Positions 12,888-21,365 of a stretch of DNA of 22,578 bases are shown in pieces. Both the position numbers and the translations under genes were made by a program. A model generated the notes under the pieces. The model saw nothing but the letters and a program-made list of their open reading frames with translations. It searched no databases and was not told where the DNA came from. Origin of the DNA: a virus; the IMG/VR virus record IMGVR_UViG_3300050116_000046, positions 1 to 22,578 of that record. The stretch is one strand, 5' to 3'. Every line of letters starts with the position of its first letter. Position 1 is the stretch's first letter.

Positions 12888-13004
12888 GTGTCCGTAGCTC
12901 AAACTCGCCGCGCCGGGAAGCGAATTAAACTCCAGTATGGCACGCCTTATAAGGGCAAGACCGTCGCCGAGAAGCGTGCGATTAAGGCGTCGCGCAAGGG
13001 GTGA
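12888..13004 (+). CDS. Very small basic protein, 38 aa
   Basis: A GTG start at 12888 has GGGAG 8 nt upstream and opens 38 codons. The product (beginning MSVAQTRRAGKRIKLQYG) has 12 Lys/Arg and only one acidic residue. There is a 37-nt gap behind the adaptor gene, and nothing else is encoded here on either strand. The strong ribosome site and biased composition support a real gene. Its charge suggests nucleic-acid contact, for example a packaged DNA-binding peptide, but that is speculation. It ends 11 nt before an extended -10 promoter. Confidence 0.6.
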   Translation: MSVAQTRRAGKRIKLQYGTPYKGKTVAEKRAIKASRKG

Positions 13005-13014
13005 TTGCTTCATA

Positions 13015-13023
13015 TGCTATAAT
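13015..13023 (+). promoter_or_regulatory. Extended -10 promoter ahead of the Pro/Ala-rich and giant genes
   Basis: TGCTATAAT is a perfect extended -10 motif (TG, one base, TATAAT). No good -35 is seen 16-18 nt upstream, as is usual for extended -10 promoters. Transcription would begin near 13030 and reach the ATG at 13062 after about 30 nt. It could raise expression of the internal virion proteins within the operon. Confidence 0.5.
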
Positions 13024-13061
13024 GGCCTAATAATGGTCAAAACTGCATACGGAGTAATCCC

Positions 13062-13685
13062 ATGGCCGACCCGCTCCAGCTCCCCACCATGCCGACGCTC
13101 GGCCCTGCCGCCGCTCAGGCGATCACAAAGGCACCGCTAAGCATCAGCTCGGTCGCGGGCCGCTTGGTCAATCGCCTCAATGCGCCAATCCCTGCCGGTC
13201 AGGAATACACCGCGAATGCTCCGTCAGCCCCATACACACCTGCTGGCGTCCCCGGCGCGCCGCCTGCCCCAGTGCTTTCACCTGCCGCCGCTCCGGCGCT
13301 GTCCGCGCCCCTTGGCACCCCTATCGCGCCACCTCCTGACTTGCTCCCGGCTGATCGCGCCCCTGCGTTGACCGAGAGTCAGTATGGCGGCACCGCCGTC
13401 AATCGGATGCCGCGCACTATGAATGTCGCTCAGGCAACGAAGATGATGCCGCTGCTTGTCGGTCAGGCCGATCCACAGCATCGCATGGCTAACGAACTCA
13501 TGGATACTTATCAGAAACAACTTGCGGATTCGATCAATAGCGGGGCCCAAACCCCGGCGCAGGCTCTGGCAGCGCACGAGCTAAAGGTCATGGCTCTTTA
13601 TAAGGGCATGCAGGGCAACATGGCGGCGCAGATGGCTGGCACATATGCGCAGAAGTTGGATGTCAACGGTAACCCGACCCAGTAA
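13062..13685 (+). CDS. Pro/Ala-rich probable internal virion protein, 207 aa
   Basis: The first ~125 residues are low-complexity Pro/Ala (APSAPYTPAGVPGAPPAPVL, APALSAPLGTPIAPPPDLLP) and should be disordered. The last ~75 residues are helical (QATKMMPLLVGQADPQHRMA, ALAAHELKVMALYKGMQGNM). GGAG lies 7 nt before the ATG. The stop is 11 nt before the giant gene, whose N-terminus has a similar Pro/Ala style, so the two are probably translated together. In podoviruses, small proteins in front of the giant internal protein are often core or ejection proteins. I have no sequence motif for that. The name reflects position and composition only. Confidence 0.65.
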   Translation: MADPLQLPTMPTLGPAAAQAITKAPLSISSVAGRLVNRLNAPIPAGQEYTANAPSAPYTPAGVPGAPPAPVLSPAAAPALSAPLGTPIAPPPDLLPADRAPALTESQYGGTAVNRMPRTMNVAQATKMMPLLVGQADPQHRMANELMDTYQKQLADSINSGAQTPAQALAAHELKVMALYKGMQGNMAAQMAGTYAQKLDVNGNPTQ

Positions 13686-13696
13686 GGAAGCGATCT

Positions 13697-16600
13697 GTGG
13701 CTTATGCTGATCCGACCACCGGGCTGCCGACGAATACACCTCCGTCGTGGCTGGCGAATCTGCCGACGATGCCTGCACCGGCTGCACCTCCTCAGGGGGC
13801 GACAGGCTTCTGGGGAAACCCGATTGTTTCCGGCGTAGCATCAGGCACCCACGAACTCCTCGGGAATGTTTACGGTCGTCTTCCGCAAGCTGTCGGCGCG
13901 GCGACTGGCATCCAGTCTCTGCAAGATCTCGGTCAACGCATCTCAGCAAGTCAAGATGCCGCTGCCGCCGCTGCGTCGCGCCCTGATCTTGAGGGCAGTC
14001 CCTTCAGCTCGTTTAGCGCTGCCGGCTATAATCTCGCCAAAGCGTTGCCTACGCTTGCGACCGCGATCGGCGGTGGCGAGGCGCTTGGTGGTCTCGGACT
14101 TTTGACCGGTGCTGGACGTCTTGCTCAGGCCGCGCGCTTTGGCGTTCCGATGCTGCCGTCCGCGATCGGCTCGAACGTGCAGGAGTCGACCGGCCCGACG
14201 TCGCAGAACATCACACAGAGTGAAGGTCTCAAGGCGATCGCTCTCGGCGTGCCCGAGGCCCTCGGACAAGGCTTTGTGCCTGGCGGCATCACTCAGATGT
14301 TTGAGAAGGGTATTGCAGGCAACTGGGCGAAGCGCGCGCTGATCGGCGGCGGCGCGATGGGCGCTTACGGCGCGGCTGCGAGCGGTGCCCAGACGGCTGT
14401 CATGGATGCGGCCTACCATCCTGAGCTGCCGTTCGTCGATCGCGCGCAGCACGTCGTCGACTCGGCCCTGGCTGGTGGTTTCCAAGGTGCGTTCTTCGGC
14501 GGTCTCACCGGTCTGGCGAGTCGTGTGAAGCCGACAGACGACACCGACGCTATCAAGGGTGCGGTTGACCAAGCATTGCAGATCCCTGGACAGGAAGCTC
14601 CAGCTGAGACTCCTCCGGCGCAGCCGGAGCTTCCTGCGCAGCTGGCAGCACCTCCAGACCAGGCGGCGCTGGCACCTCCTGAGAAGGTCGGTGCCACTCC
14701 TCTACCTGACAATCTTGCGACAGCGCCTAGCGACACGCTCAAGGCCGCGCACGATGCGATGGCGCAGCAGGACAATATGGATCAGTCTCAGGTTGGCCAG
14801 ATGATGGCCTTCCGTGAAGAGCTGGCCAAGCGCACGCAGCCCGGCCTCAAGCCCGGCGAGGGCAATCTGTTCACGCCTGAGGATGTCGCGTCGCGGCAGC
14901 CGCAGGTGGACGCTGTCAAGGCGTCGCTCGATCTGCCAGCCAAGGCGCAGGACACACCGTTCTTCAAGAACCTGAACGCGGCCGACGAGCCTGATCTCAT
15001 TAACGCGATCGACGCGCAGCTCAAGACCTATGACCGCGTGACCAAAGCGGATGCGACCCCTGATCGTCCGGCGCAGGCTGAGAAGAAGATCCCTGACTGG
15101 CTGGTGAAGATCGCCGACGATCGCGGCCTGCTCAACGATGGTAAGAAACCACCCGAGGTTCCTCCCGATGCATCGCCACTCTCGTGGAAGCTGGAAGATC
15201 TTGGCGTCGACAAGACGCAGGCTGAGAAGGTGCGCGATGCGCTCAGACCGGTGGGTGGTGAGGATCTTCGCAACGCCAACGCACGTGTGTTGAAGGTCAA
15301 TGACGACATCGACAAGTTCACCAAGCTGGATGCCTTGCATCAGGAAGCCGCCGCGCGCCTTACCGATGCTGTGACGCCGAAGGACCCCGAGACCGGCGAG
15401 CCGATTGCACAACCCGGCCGTGTCGAGCCGCAGCCGCGCGCCGCGCCCGAGGGTCTTGCGCCTGAGATCCAGAAGCGGTGGGACGATACTGATGCGCTCG
15501 TGCGAGGCAACAACTCGGACGAGATCAAGAACCAAGCTCTCGCGCATCAGCAGGCGTTGGAGAACGGTCTGCGTGGACGGGATAGTGTGACGAAGACGAG
15601 TCAGCTGAAGTTGCTGGCCGCCAAGGAGCGTTCGAGATATACGGACGATGACCGCAGCTGGAGTGACCCCAATGCCGATATACAGCGAAGCGCAGCGCCG
15701 GAAGCTGTCGACCCTGCTGCCACCGGAGCAGTTCCAGAAGTTGCAAGCGGAGACGCCGGTGGGACCGTTGCCGGACCACGTGGCGAAGCCACCACGCCCG
15801 AAGCTGCCGCACAACAGCGTGCCACGGAAACGCCTCTTCAACAGCTTGCTGGCGCGCCAGCGGTAGACCCGACGCTGATCCAGAAGCCTGTGACGGTCAA
15901 GCGCGAGCCAGTCGTGAAGAAGTCTGTGTTGAATCCTAAACAGGAAGCCCCGATCGCGACAGCGAAAATCAAGGCTGGTCCGGCGCTAGACTACGTCATG
16001 CTCAAAGAGGCCCATGATCAGGCAGCTCCCGGCCCCGAGAAGGATGCTCTGGCTAAGGCGCTCGTTCGGGGAGTGAGTGGTGACGTCGCGGATCGCACCG
16101 CTGTCAAGGATGCCCTAGCCAATCTCGCTCAGAAGCGGAAGAACTTCGGCACCCCTGCAGCCTCGAAGGCGAGCGATCTGATCGCCGCCGATGGGAAGGG
16201 CTGGTCGCAGAGCGCGGCCGATGAGGTGCGAGGTCATGTGGCTCATGAGGACAAAGATAACGCGCTCATTGCAGGAAAGTCCTTCTTCGGTCGAGACATG
16301 TATTCTCTCGTCAACCGCGCGACCAATGTCCGCACTATCGGAGACATCGGCACGGCCAAGGTCCCATGGTTAAATGATGCCGGTGTTGCGAAGTATCGCG
16401 CCATCGCGGATAAATCGCGCGCCGCCGACGCCTCTGCTCTCAAGACGAAGCCCGACGGCCCATTCAACGGTAAGGCAGGACAGGTCACGACATCGGTTGG
16501 TGTGAAGCCTCAGCTAGGGCAGCTCGCGCGCGAGTGGCTGCAAGGGGTCGGTCTTGGTCACCTGCGTGTGGCTCTTGTGCATGAGACCGACACACGTGGG

Positions 16601-19600
16601 GATACTGCGACTGAGCATGGCTTCAATGGTCCTTATAGCTCCGCGCGCACGGCCGGCAAGGATAGCCTCGAATATGGGCACATGCGTCCGTTTGGTCCCG
16701 ATATGAACGACGCCTACATTTACCTGCGCAGCGGCATGAGCGACGCTCAAACGATCCAGACCCTCGGTCACGAGGTCGGGCACATCATGGAACAGACGCT
16801 GTTCCGGAACTCAGCACCTGAGGTCAAGCAGGCTGTCATGGATGCGTATCAGGCGTGGTTGAAATCCACGACCGGAATGAAAGCGCAGGAGTTGATTCGA
16901 TCGACTCGCAACAGTGAGATGGTCAACAACATCTTCACCGAAGACGCGCCTCTCTCGGCGATGGATAAGGCCAGCCAGGACTACATCACCAGCTTCCCGG
17001 AGTGGTTCTCCGATCATGTCGGGCGTGCGCTTACGAACGACGAGCAGCCTCGGTCGCCCGTTCAGAAGTTCTTCGCATCTGTCGCTCAGGCGTGGAAGAC
17101 GCTGCTCGGCCATATCACCGGCAATCAGTATCTGCCCGACGAAGCTGTCGCAAAGTTCTTGGATCAGGCGCGCGCGGTCGGTCGTCAGGACCAGTGGGCG
17201 AACGTCATTGGCAACCGTTCTGCATTTGGTCGCATCCCTGGAGACGATGCAGCATCTTCCGCTCGCACTCCTATGGCGGCGGAACAAACTGTCAAGGATG
17301 GGATTGGAATCGCAACGACGATGGCGAGCCGTTTCATGGATCGCGTCTCTACGCTCGGCGGCAAGGTCTTCAAGGCGGCGCTGCCGTGGGAGCGCAATGA
17401 GTTCATGTTCCGTAATGCACGGGACGTCCTCAAGAGCGGCACGGACTATTACAACAAGTCTGAGATGCAGAACGTTCGAGCGCAGATGCTTGACAAGACG
17501 GACGCAGGATCGTCGCAAGAATATCGTGCGCTTCCGACGCCTATGCGCGAGGCCATCAATAGCATGGTTGCGAAGTTCCAGAATAACTGGCAGTTCGACT
17601 TCCGCAAAGACATCAAGGATTACGCTGACGACATCAAGAAGATGCCGGACCCGGCGCGCGCGACCAAGTTCTTCAAAGAAGGTCAGGCTCAGCTGCAAGC
17701 GCTGCGTCAGGTCGTGAAGGCGGATGGCACGAACGCCAGTCTCGTCCCTATCATGGAGAAGATGTTCGGGATGATGCAGACGTCTGGCCTTAAAACCAGC
17801 ATCTCGCACATGCATGACCTGGCCGATCAGTATTCCGAGAAGGGTATCAAGCTGTTCGGGGATCAATACGAGAACCCGCTTGAGACGTTCCGCAGGATGC
17901 CGACCCTGCATGACGACCCAGCTTCTGCTCATGAGTGGTTCCGTGGTCTCCATAATGCTATGATGAAGGCGCTAGAGGGCCGTGTTGCGGATGCGACGAC
18001 GCGCGCGAACGAGCTGATGGGCAAGGATGCTTCCCCGGCCAGTAAAGCCCAAGGGCAGAAGCTTCTTGATGATGTGCAGGACATCAGCAATACGTTGTCT
18101 GATGCCCATGACCGGCAGCTGCTCATCAACAAGGGAACCTACGCGCCCCTGCGTCGCGAGAACTACGACCACTTCGTATCCGCTAAGATCGCTCGCGGTG
18201 CCGACGGCATGGTCAAACCTGAGGCGATTGCGGCCATCCAGGCCAAGCTAGCGAGCGGCGAGTTCAAGAGCATCGGTCTGTCACACCATAGTGAGAGCGA
18301 CGTCCTCATGGCGAAGCTCCCGAGCCGCGAGTCCATGAACCGCCTCAACGCAGTGTTTCAGGAACTCGCGGATCAGGGTCATCTATCGGACAACAAAGCC
18401 GGCTACGCTGATGCGCCGCACACCATGGATAAGTTCGGCACTCCTTTCATGCAGCAGATGGTTGCTCGCAGCGACTCGATCGCCAAGAGCCTCAATTTGG
18501 ATATGAAACAAACGGAGGCCCTTAAGAAAAAGATGATCGCCGAGATGATGGACACTGTCGGTGAGCACTCGATGCTCGGCAGCGAACAGGAGCGCGACTA
18601 TACATCTGGCTTCGACACGGACATGGGAGCCGCTATGATGGCGCACGCCATGAACTCTAACCGAGCTGCGACCCGCGTCGCCTCGCGTGGTGAGATCGCT
18701 CGTGCGTCAAAGGCTATGCTCGATGAGGTGAACGCCCAAAAGAGCAGCTCAATGAAGCCCTCCGATCGGGAGAAGTCGCAGGATGTGGTGAACGAGTCCA
18801 TGCGTCGTCAGACCGAAGGACAGTGGCACGTCCCGAACGGCTTCGTCGATGCGACCACGTCGCTCATGCACACCGCGCTCGTCGGGTTCAACCCGGCCTA
18901 TACAGTCACTGTGCTGTCTCAGGTCGCGACGCTGCTGCACGGAGAGCTGACTCGGAAGTATGGTGCAGCGCAATCGGCGAAGATCATCGCTCAGGTAACA
19001 CCCGAAGCGCTTCGGATCATGCGCGCCGTCTGGAGCAGTTCGGATCGAACGAGCTTCGGCATGCGAGAGGCCGCGCTTCGCGCTGCCGGTAACATCTCCG
19101 AAAAAAGCATCAAGACGATGATGAGCATCGAGACCGCAGGCGGTTTCACCAGCTACACGCAGGCCATGAGCGAGCTTGGTGAGGCCAAAGGCAAGAACGC
19201 TACCTACCAGAAGTGGCGCAAGTATTCGAACCTGATGGGTATCATGGCCGAGCAGTTCCCGCGCATCATCGCGGCTCTGTCTGCTGGGGCCTTGCACGAC
19301 TCTGACGGCGGCCGTCGCGCCGGGACGACCCGTGACGACTACGCGATGCAGATGGTCAACGGCTCGCAGTTCAAATGGGGTCCTGGTGAGAACTCGCGCA
19401 TGCTAGGCAAGAAGGGTCTGTTCGGTCCGTTGACTCCGATCATGCTCGGCTTTGCGCAATATCAGACGAACATGATTCAGAAGCTCTACGAGGAGGTCCA
19501 CGAGGCTGCGACGAACATGCATGGCAACCGCGCCGAGTCAGGGCGCTTCCTTGCATCCCATCTTGCTGCCGTGGTGGCGATTTCCGGCACGTTGGGCTTG

Positions 19601-20422
19601 CCCGGCGCGCAGTTCGCTGCCGGTGCCTTCGACAAGCTCTATGCCAACCTCACCGGTCGCGACGACATGGACATCCAGGGTGAGTATCGCAGCTACCTCG
19701 CGCACACCTTCGGACCCGACATCGCCGACATGATCGCGAAGGGCGCTCCAAGGGGGCTCGGTGTCGATCTGTCGAAGCTCGGCGACGAGAACATCATCCC
19801 CGGCTCGCAGTTCATGCAGGACAAGCGCCGCTGGGAGGACGCCTCGCGTGACTGGTTCAAGTCGATGGCGGGCGCTGGCGGCAACCAGATGGCCAATATG
19901 GTCAACTCCTCACGCGACATCATGAACGGCGATTTCATGAAGGGCGCGATCGGCTTCCTGCCTGAGGGCATCAAAGGCCTCGCGGAGGCCACATACTATT
20001 CGCAGCACGGTTTCATCAACAAGGACGGCACCACGCTGCCAGTTGGCAACCCTAAGGCGCTCGACCTCGTTTTGGCAGCGCTCGGGTTCGACCCCGCACG
20101 CCTCGCGCAATACAACGAAGCCAACCGCATCGTCCAGGGCTTGCACGCGGAGCACGAGTATAATTCGCAAAACATCTCGCAGCATCTCATGAAGGCTCAG
20201 CAGACTGGAGACCAAGCCGGGCTCATGAAGTGGATGTCCGCAGCTGTGGATATGCAGATGCACCACCCCGGCACGTCCGGTCCGGCTGAGACCTTCGGCT
20301 CGGATCTCAACCAGCAGATGGAGGCAGGTCAGATGGCTCGCTTCCGCAACGCCCCGATCGGTGTGGGCCCACTCGATACGGCCGGCAACGCCGCGAGCTT
20401 CCTCACCCCCTCCGGGAGTTGA
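13697..20422 (+). CDS. Giant internal/ejection protein with zinc-metallopeptidase motif, 2241 aa
   Basis: At 6.7 kb this is by far the largest gene. Residues 1-110 are Pro/Ala-rich. About 110-285 hold Gly/Ala-rich hydrophobic segments (LPTLATAIGGGEALGGLGLL, ALIGGGAMGAYGAAASGAQT) that could insert in a membrane. About 290-800 are charged and low-complexity. A zincin motif, HEVGH (1025-1029), is followed by PEWFSDH with E1102 as a likely third ligand. A long helical region (about 1250-1800) follows, and the C-terminal third contains LFGPLTPIMLGFAQYQ (about 1908-1923), resembling the PLxRFG signature of giant phage proteins. No transglycosylase motif is visible. GTG 13697 has AAGGAAG six nt upstream. 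It probably travels in the head and is ejected with DNA. Whether the peptidase cleaves itself, cell-wall peptides or host proteins is unknown. Confidence 0.85.
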   Translation: MAYADPTTGLPTNTPPSWLANLPTMPAPAAPPQGATGFWGNPIVSGVASGTHELLGNVYGRLPQAVGAATGIQSLQDLGQRISASQDAAAAAASRPDLEGSPFSSFSAAGYNLAKALPTLATAIGGGEALGGLGLLTGAGRLAQAARFGVPMLPSAIGSNVQESTGPTSQNITQSEGLKAIALGVPEALGQGFVPGGITQMFEKGIAGNWAKRALIGGGAMGAYGAAASGAQTAVMDAAYHPELPFVDRAQHVVDSALAGGFQGAFFGGLTGLASRVKPTDDTDAIKGAVDQALQIPGQEAPAETPPAQPELPAQLAAPPDQAALAPPEKVGATPLPDNLATAPSDTLKAAHDAMAQQDNMDQSQVGQMMAFREELAKRTQPGLKPGEGNLFTPEDVASRQPQVDAVKASLDLPAKAQDTPFFKNLNAADEPDLINAIDAQLKTYDRVTKADATPDRPAQAEKKIPDWLVKIADDRGLLNDGKKPPEVPPDASPLSWKLEDLGVDKTQAEKVRDALRPVGGEDLRNANARVLKVNDDIDKFTKLDALHQEAAARLTDAVTPKDPETGEPIAQPGRVEPQPRAAPEGLAPEIQKRWDDTDALVRGNNSDEIKNQALAHQQALENGLRGRDSVTKTSQLKLLAAKERSRYTDDDRSWSDPNADIQRSAAPEAVDPAATGAVPEVASGDAGGTVAGPRGEATTPEAAAQQRATETPLQQLAGAPAVDPTLIQKPVTVKREPVVKKSVLNPKQEAPIATAKIKAGPALDYVMLKEAHDQAAPGPEKDALAKALVRGVSGDVADRTAVKDALANLAQKRKNFGTPAASKASDLIAADGKGWSQSAADEVRGHVAHEDKDNALIAGKSFFGRDMYSLVNRATNVRTIGDIGTAKVPWLNDAGVAKYRAIADKSRAADASALKTKPDGPFNGKAGQVTTSVGVKPQLGQLAREWLQGVGLGHLRVALVHETDTRGDTATEHGFNGPYSSARTAGKDSLEYGHMRPFGPDMNDAYIYLRSGMSDAQTIQTLGHEVGHIMEQTLFRNSAPEVKQAVMDAYQAWLKSTTGMKAQELIRSTRNSEMVNNIFTEDAPLSAMDKASQDYITSFPEWFSDHVGRALTNDEQPRSPVQKFFASVAQAWKTLLGHITGNQYLPDEAVAKFLDQARAVGRQDQWANVIGNRSAFGRIPGDDAASSARTPMAAEQTVKDGIGIATTMASRFMDRVSTLGGKVFKAALPWERNEFMFRNARDVLKSGTDYYNKSEMQNVRAQMLDKTDAGSSQEYRALPTPMREAINSMVAKFQNNWQFDFRKDIKDYADDIKKMPDPARATKFFKEGQAQLQALRQVVKADGTNASLVPIMEKMFGMMQTSGLKTSISHMHDLADQYSEKGIKLFGDQYENPLETFRRMPTLHDDPASAHEWFRGLHNAMMKALEGRVADATTRANELMGKDASPASKAQGQKLLDDVQDISNTLSDAHDRQLLINKGTYAPLRRENYDHFVSAKIARGADGMVKPEAIAAIQAKLASGEFKSIGLSHHSESDVLMAKLPSRESMNRLNAVFQELADQGHLSDNKAGYADAPHTMDKFGTPFMQQMVARSDSIAKSLNLDMKQTEALKKKMIAEMMDTVGEHSMLGSEQERDYTSGFDTDMGAAMMAHAMNSNRAATRVASRGEIARASKAMLDEVNAQKSSSMKPSDREKSQDVVNESMRRQTEGQWHVPNGFVDATTSLMHTALVGFNPAYTVTVLSQVATLLHGELTRKYGAAQSAKIIAQVTPEALRIMRAVWSSSDRTSFGMREAALRAAGNISEKSIKTMMSIETAGGFTSYTQAMSELGEAKGKNATYQKWRKYSNLMGIMAEQFPRIIAALSAGALHDSDGGRRAGTTRDDYAMQMVNGSQFKWGPGENSRMLGKKGLFGPLTPIMLGFAQYQTNMIQKLYEEVHEAATNMHGNRAESGRFLASHLAAVVAISGTLGLPGAQFAAGAFDKLYANLTGRDDMDIQGEYRSYLAHTFGPDIADMIAKGAPRGLGVDLSKLGDENIIPGSQFMQDKRRWEDASRDWFKSMAGAGGNQMANMVNSSRDIMNGDFMKGAIGFLPEGIKGLAEATYYSQHGFINKDGTTLPVGNPKALDLVLAALGFDPARLAQYNEANRIVQGLHAEHEYNSQNISQHLMKAQQTGDQAGLMKWMSAAVDMQMHHPGTSGPAETFGSDLNQQMEAGQMARFRNAPIGVGPLDTAGNAASFLTPSGS

Positions 20423-20427
20423 TCGAT

Positions 20428-20616
20428 ATGTCAGGATGGACTAAGAAGGATGATGAGGATCTGCACACCAACTTCCTAATCGCCATGGTCATGTGCTTAG
20501 CGGTCTATGTCTTGGTGATGGCATCGGCCCAACATCACGATCAACCAGAACCGCAACCGAAGGATCAAAATCATGACGCTTCAGCTCCCAAGTCTAACGT
20601 GGCGATCGTCCCCTAA
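20428..20616 (+). CDS. Small membrane protein, holin or spanin candidate, 62 aa
   Basis: A charged start (MSGWTKKDDEDLHTN) is followed by one hydrophobic segment (FLIAMVMCLAVYVLVMASA, residues about 16-34) and a polar, Pro/Gln/Lys-rich tail. One membrane span and placement directly ahead of the endolysin, overlapping its start by 44 nt in another frame, make it the best lysis-protein candidate here: a single-span holin or an inner-membrane spanin-like protein. No lipobox for an outer-membrane spanin partner is seen. ATG 20428 is preferred over TTG 20419 because GGGAG lies 9 nt upstream and it clears the giant gene's stop. Function remains an inference from topology and context. Confidence 0.65.
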   Translation: MSGWTKKDDEDLHTNFLIAMVMCLAVYVLVMASAQHHDQPEPQPKDQNHDASAPKSNVAIVP

Positions 20617-21361
20617 TTACTCCTCAAGGGGAGGGCAAGCTGTAAGGTTGGTGGTCGCGCACGATTGTGAGGGCAGCTTCCTCGGATCGGCAAGTTGGTT
20701 TGCGATGACGAAGTCGCAGGTATCGGCGCACATCGTCCTCTCCGATGATGGACAGAGCGCGATTCAAATGGTCCGCTGGGCCAATAAGGCTTGGCATGTA
20801 TGTAATTTCAATCCATTCTCGGAAGGCATCGAGGCGGCCGGCTATGCTGCCAAGGGTCTCGGCGCACCGGAGTGGCAGGCGCTCGCCAATATCGTCGCGT
20901 TCCGCCTGCATGCGAACAGCCTGCCTTGTCAGGTCGCCACGGCTTCGAACGACTGGGTTGGCTTCTGCGAACACGCCAACCTCGGCGTCGCGGGGGGCGG
21001 CCATCACGACATCACCGACGACGCCGGCATATGGGCGTCGTTCGTTAAGCTCGTGCAAGACGCCTATGGCGCGCCGCAGCAAACGAGCTGGGTGCCTTTG
21101 GGCGCGCCTAGCATACCGAATACGCTTCCGGCCGGGTTCATCCCGAGTGCGACGGCTCGTCATGATCTTCAGCCTCCGTCGATTGAGTGGTGCCAGATGG
21201 TGCTGAACAAACTTCAGCTCGTTCCAGTTCCCTTGACCGTGGACGGCATGGCTGGCAAAGCGACCGATGCGGCTGTCGAAGCGTTTCAGACCAAGAATGG
21301 TCTTACGGTCGACGGCGAAATTGGCCCCAACACGATCGCCGCTTTGAAGAAGGCTGCGTAA
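20573..21361 (+). CDS. Endolysin: N-acetylmuramoyl-L-alanine amidase with PG-binding domain
   Basis: This 262-aa enzyme cuts the bond between muramic acid and the peptide stem of peptidoglycan to release phage. Residues about 20-165 are an Amidase_2 fold: VVAHDCEG gives H30 as the first zinc ligand, [11 protein letters not shown] and WHVCNFNP are the usual core strands, GFCEHANLG gives H134, and [12 protein letters not shown] supplies the final ligand region. Residues about 200-262 form a PG_binding_1 repeat ([48 protein letters not shown]). There is no signal peptide, so export depends on a holin. AAGGA lies 8 nt before the ATG. It overlaps the small membrane protein upstream and the fibre gene starts five bases after its stop begins. 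Confidence 0.92.
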   Translation: MTLQLPSLTWRSSPNYSSRGGQAVRLVVAHDCEGSFLGSASWFAMTKSQVSAHIVLSDDGQSAIQMVRWANKAWHVCNFNPFSEGIEAAGYAAKGLGAPEWQALANIVAFRLHANSLPCQVATASNDWVGFCEHANLGVAGGGHHDITDDAGIWASFVKLVQDAYGAPQQTSWVPLGAPSIPNTLPAGFIPSATARHDLQPPSIEWCQMVLNKLQLVPVPLTVDGMAGKATDAAVEAFQTKNGLTVDGEIGPNTIAALKKAA

Positions 21362-21365
21362 TGCT

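Noticed and set aside
14702-15841. 379-codon minus-strand open frame inside the giant gene
   Set aside because: The translation is Arg/Leu/Val-rich with no recognisable motif. It is a shadow of the sense frame.
16811-17953. 380-codon minus-strand open frame inside the giant gene
   Set aside because: It is antisense to well-formed coding sequence, its translation is Arg/Leu-rich without domains, and it is a usual shadow of GC-rich genes. Unlike the intein case, there is no family match, and I found no promoter.
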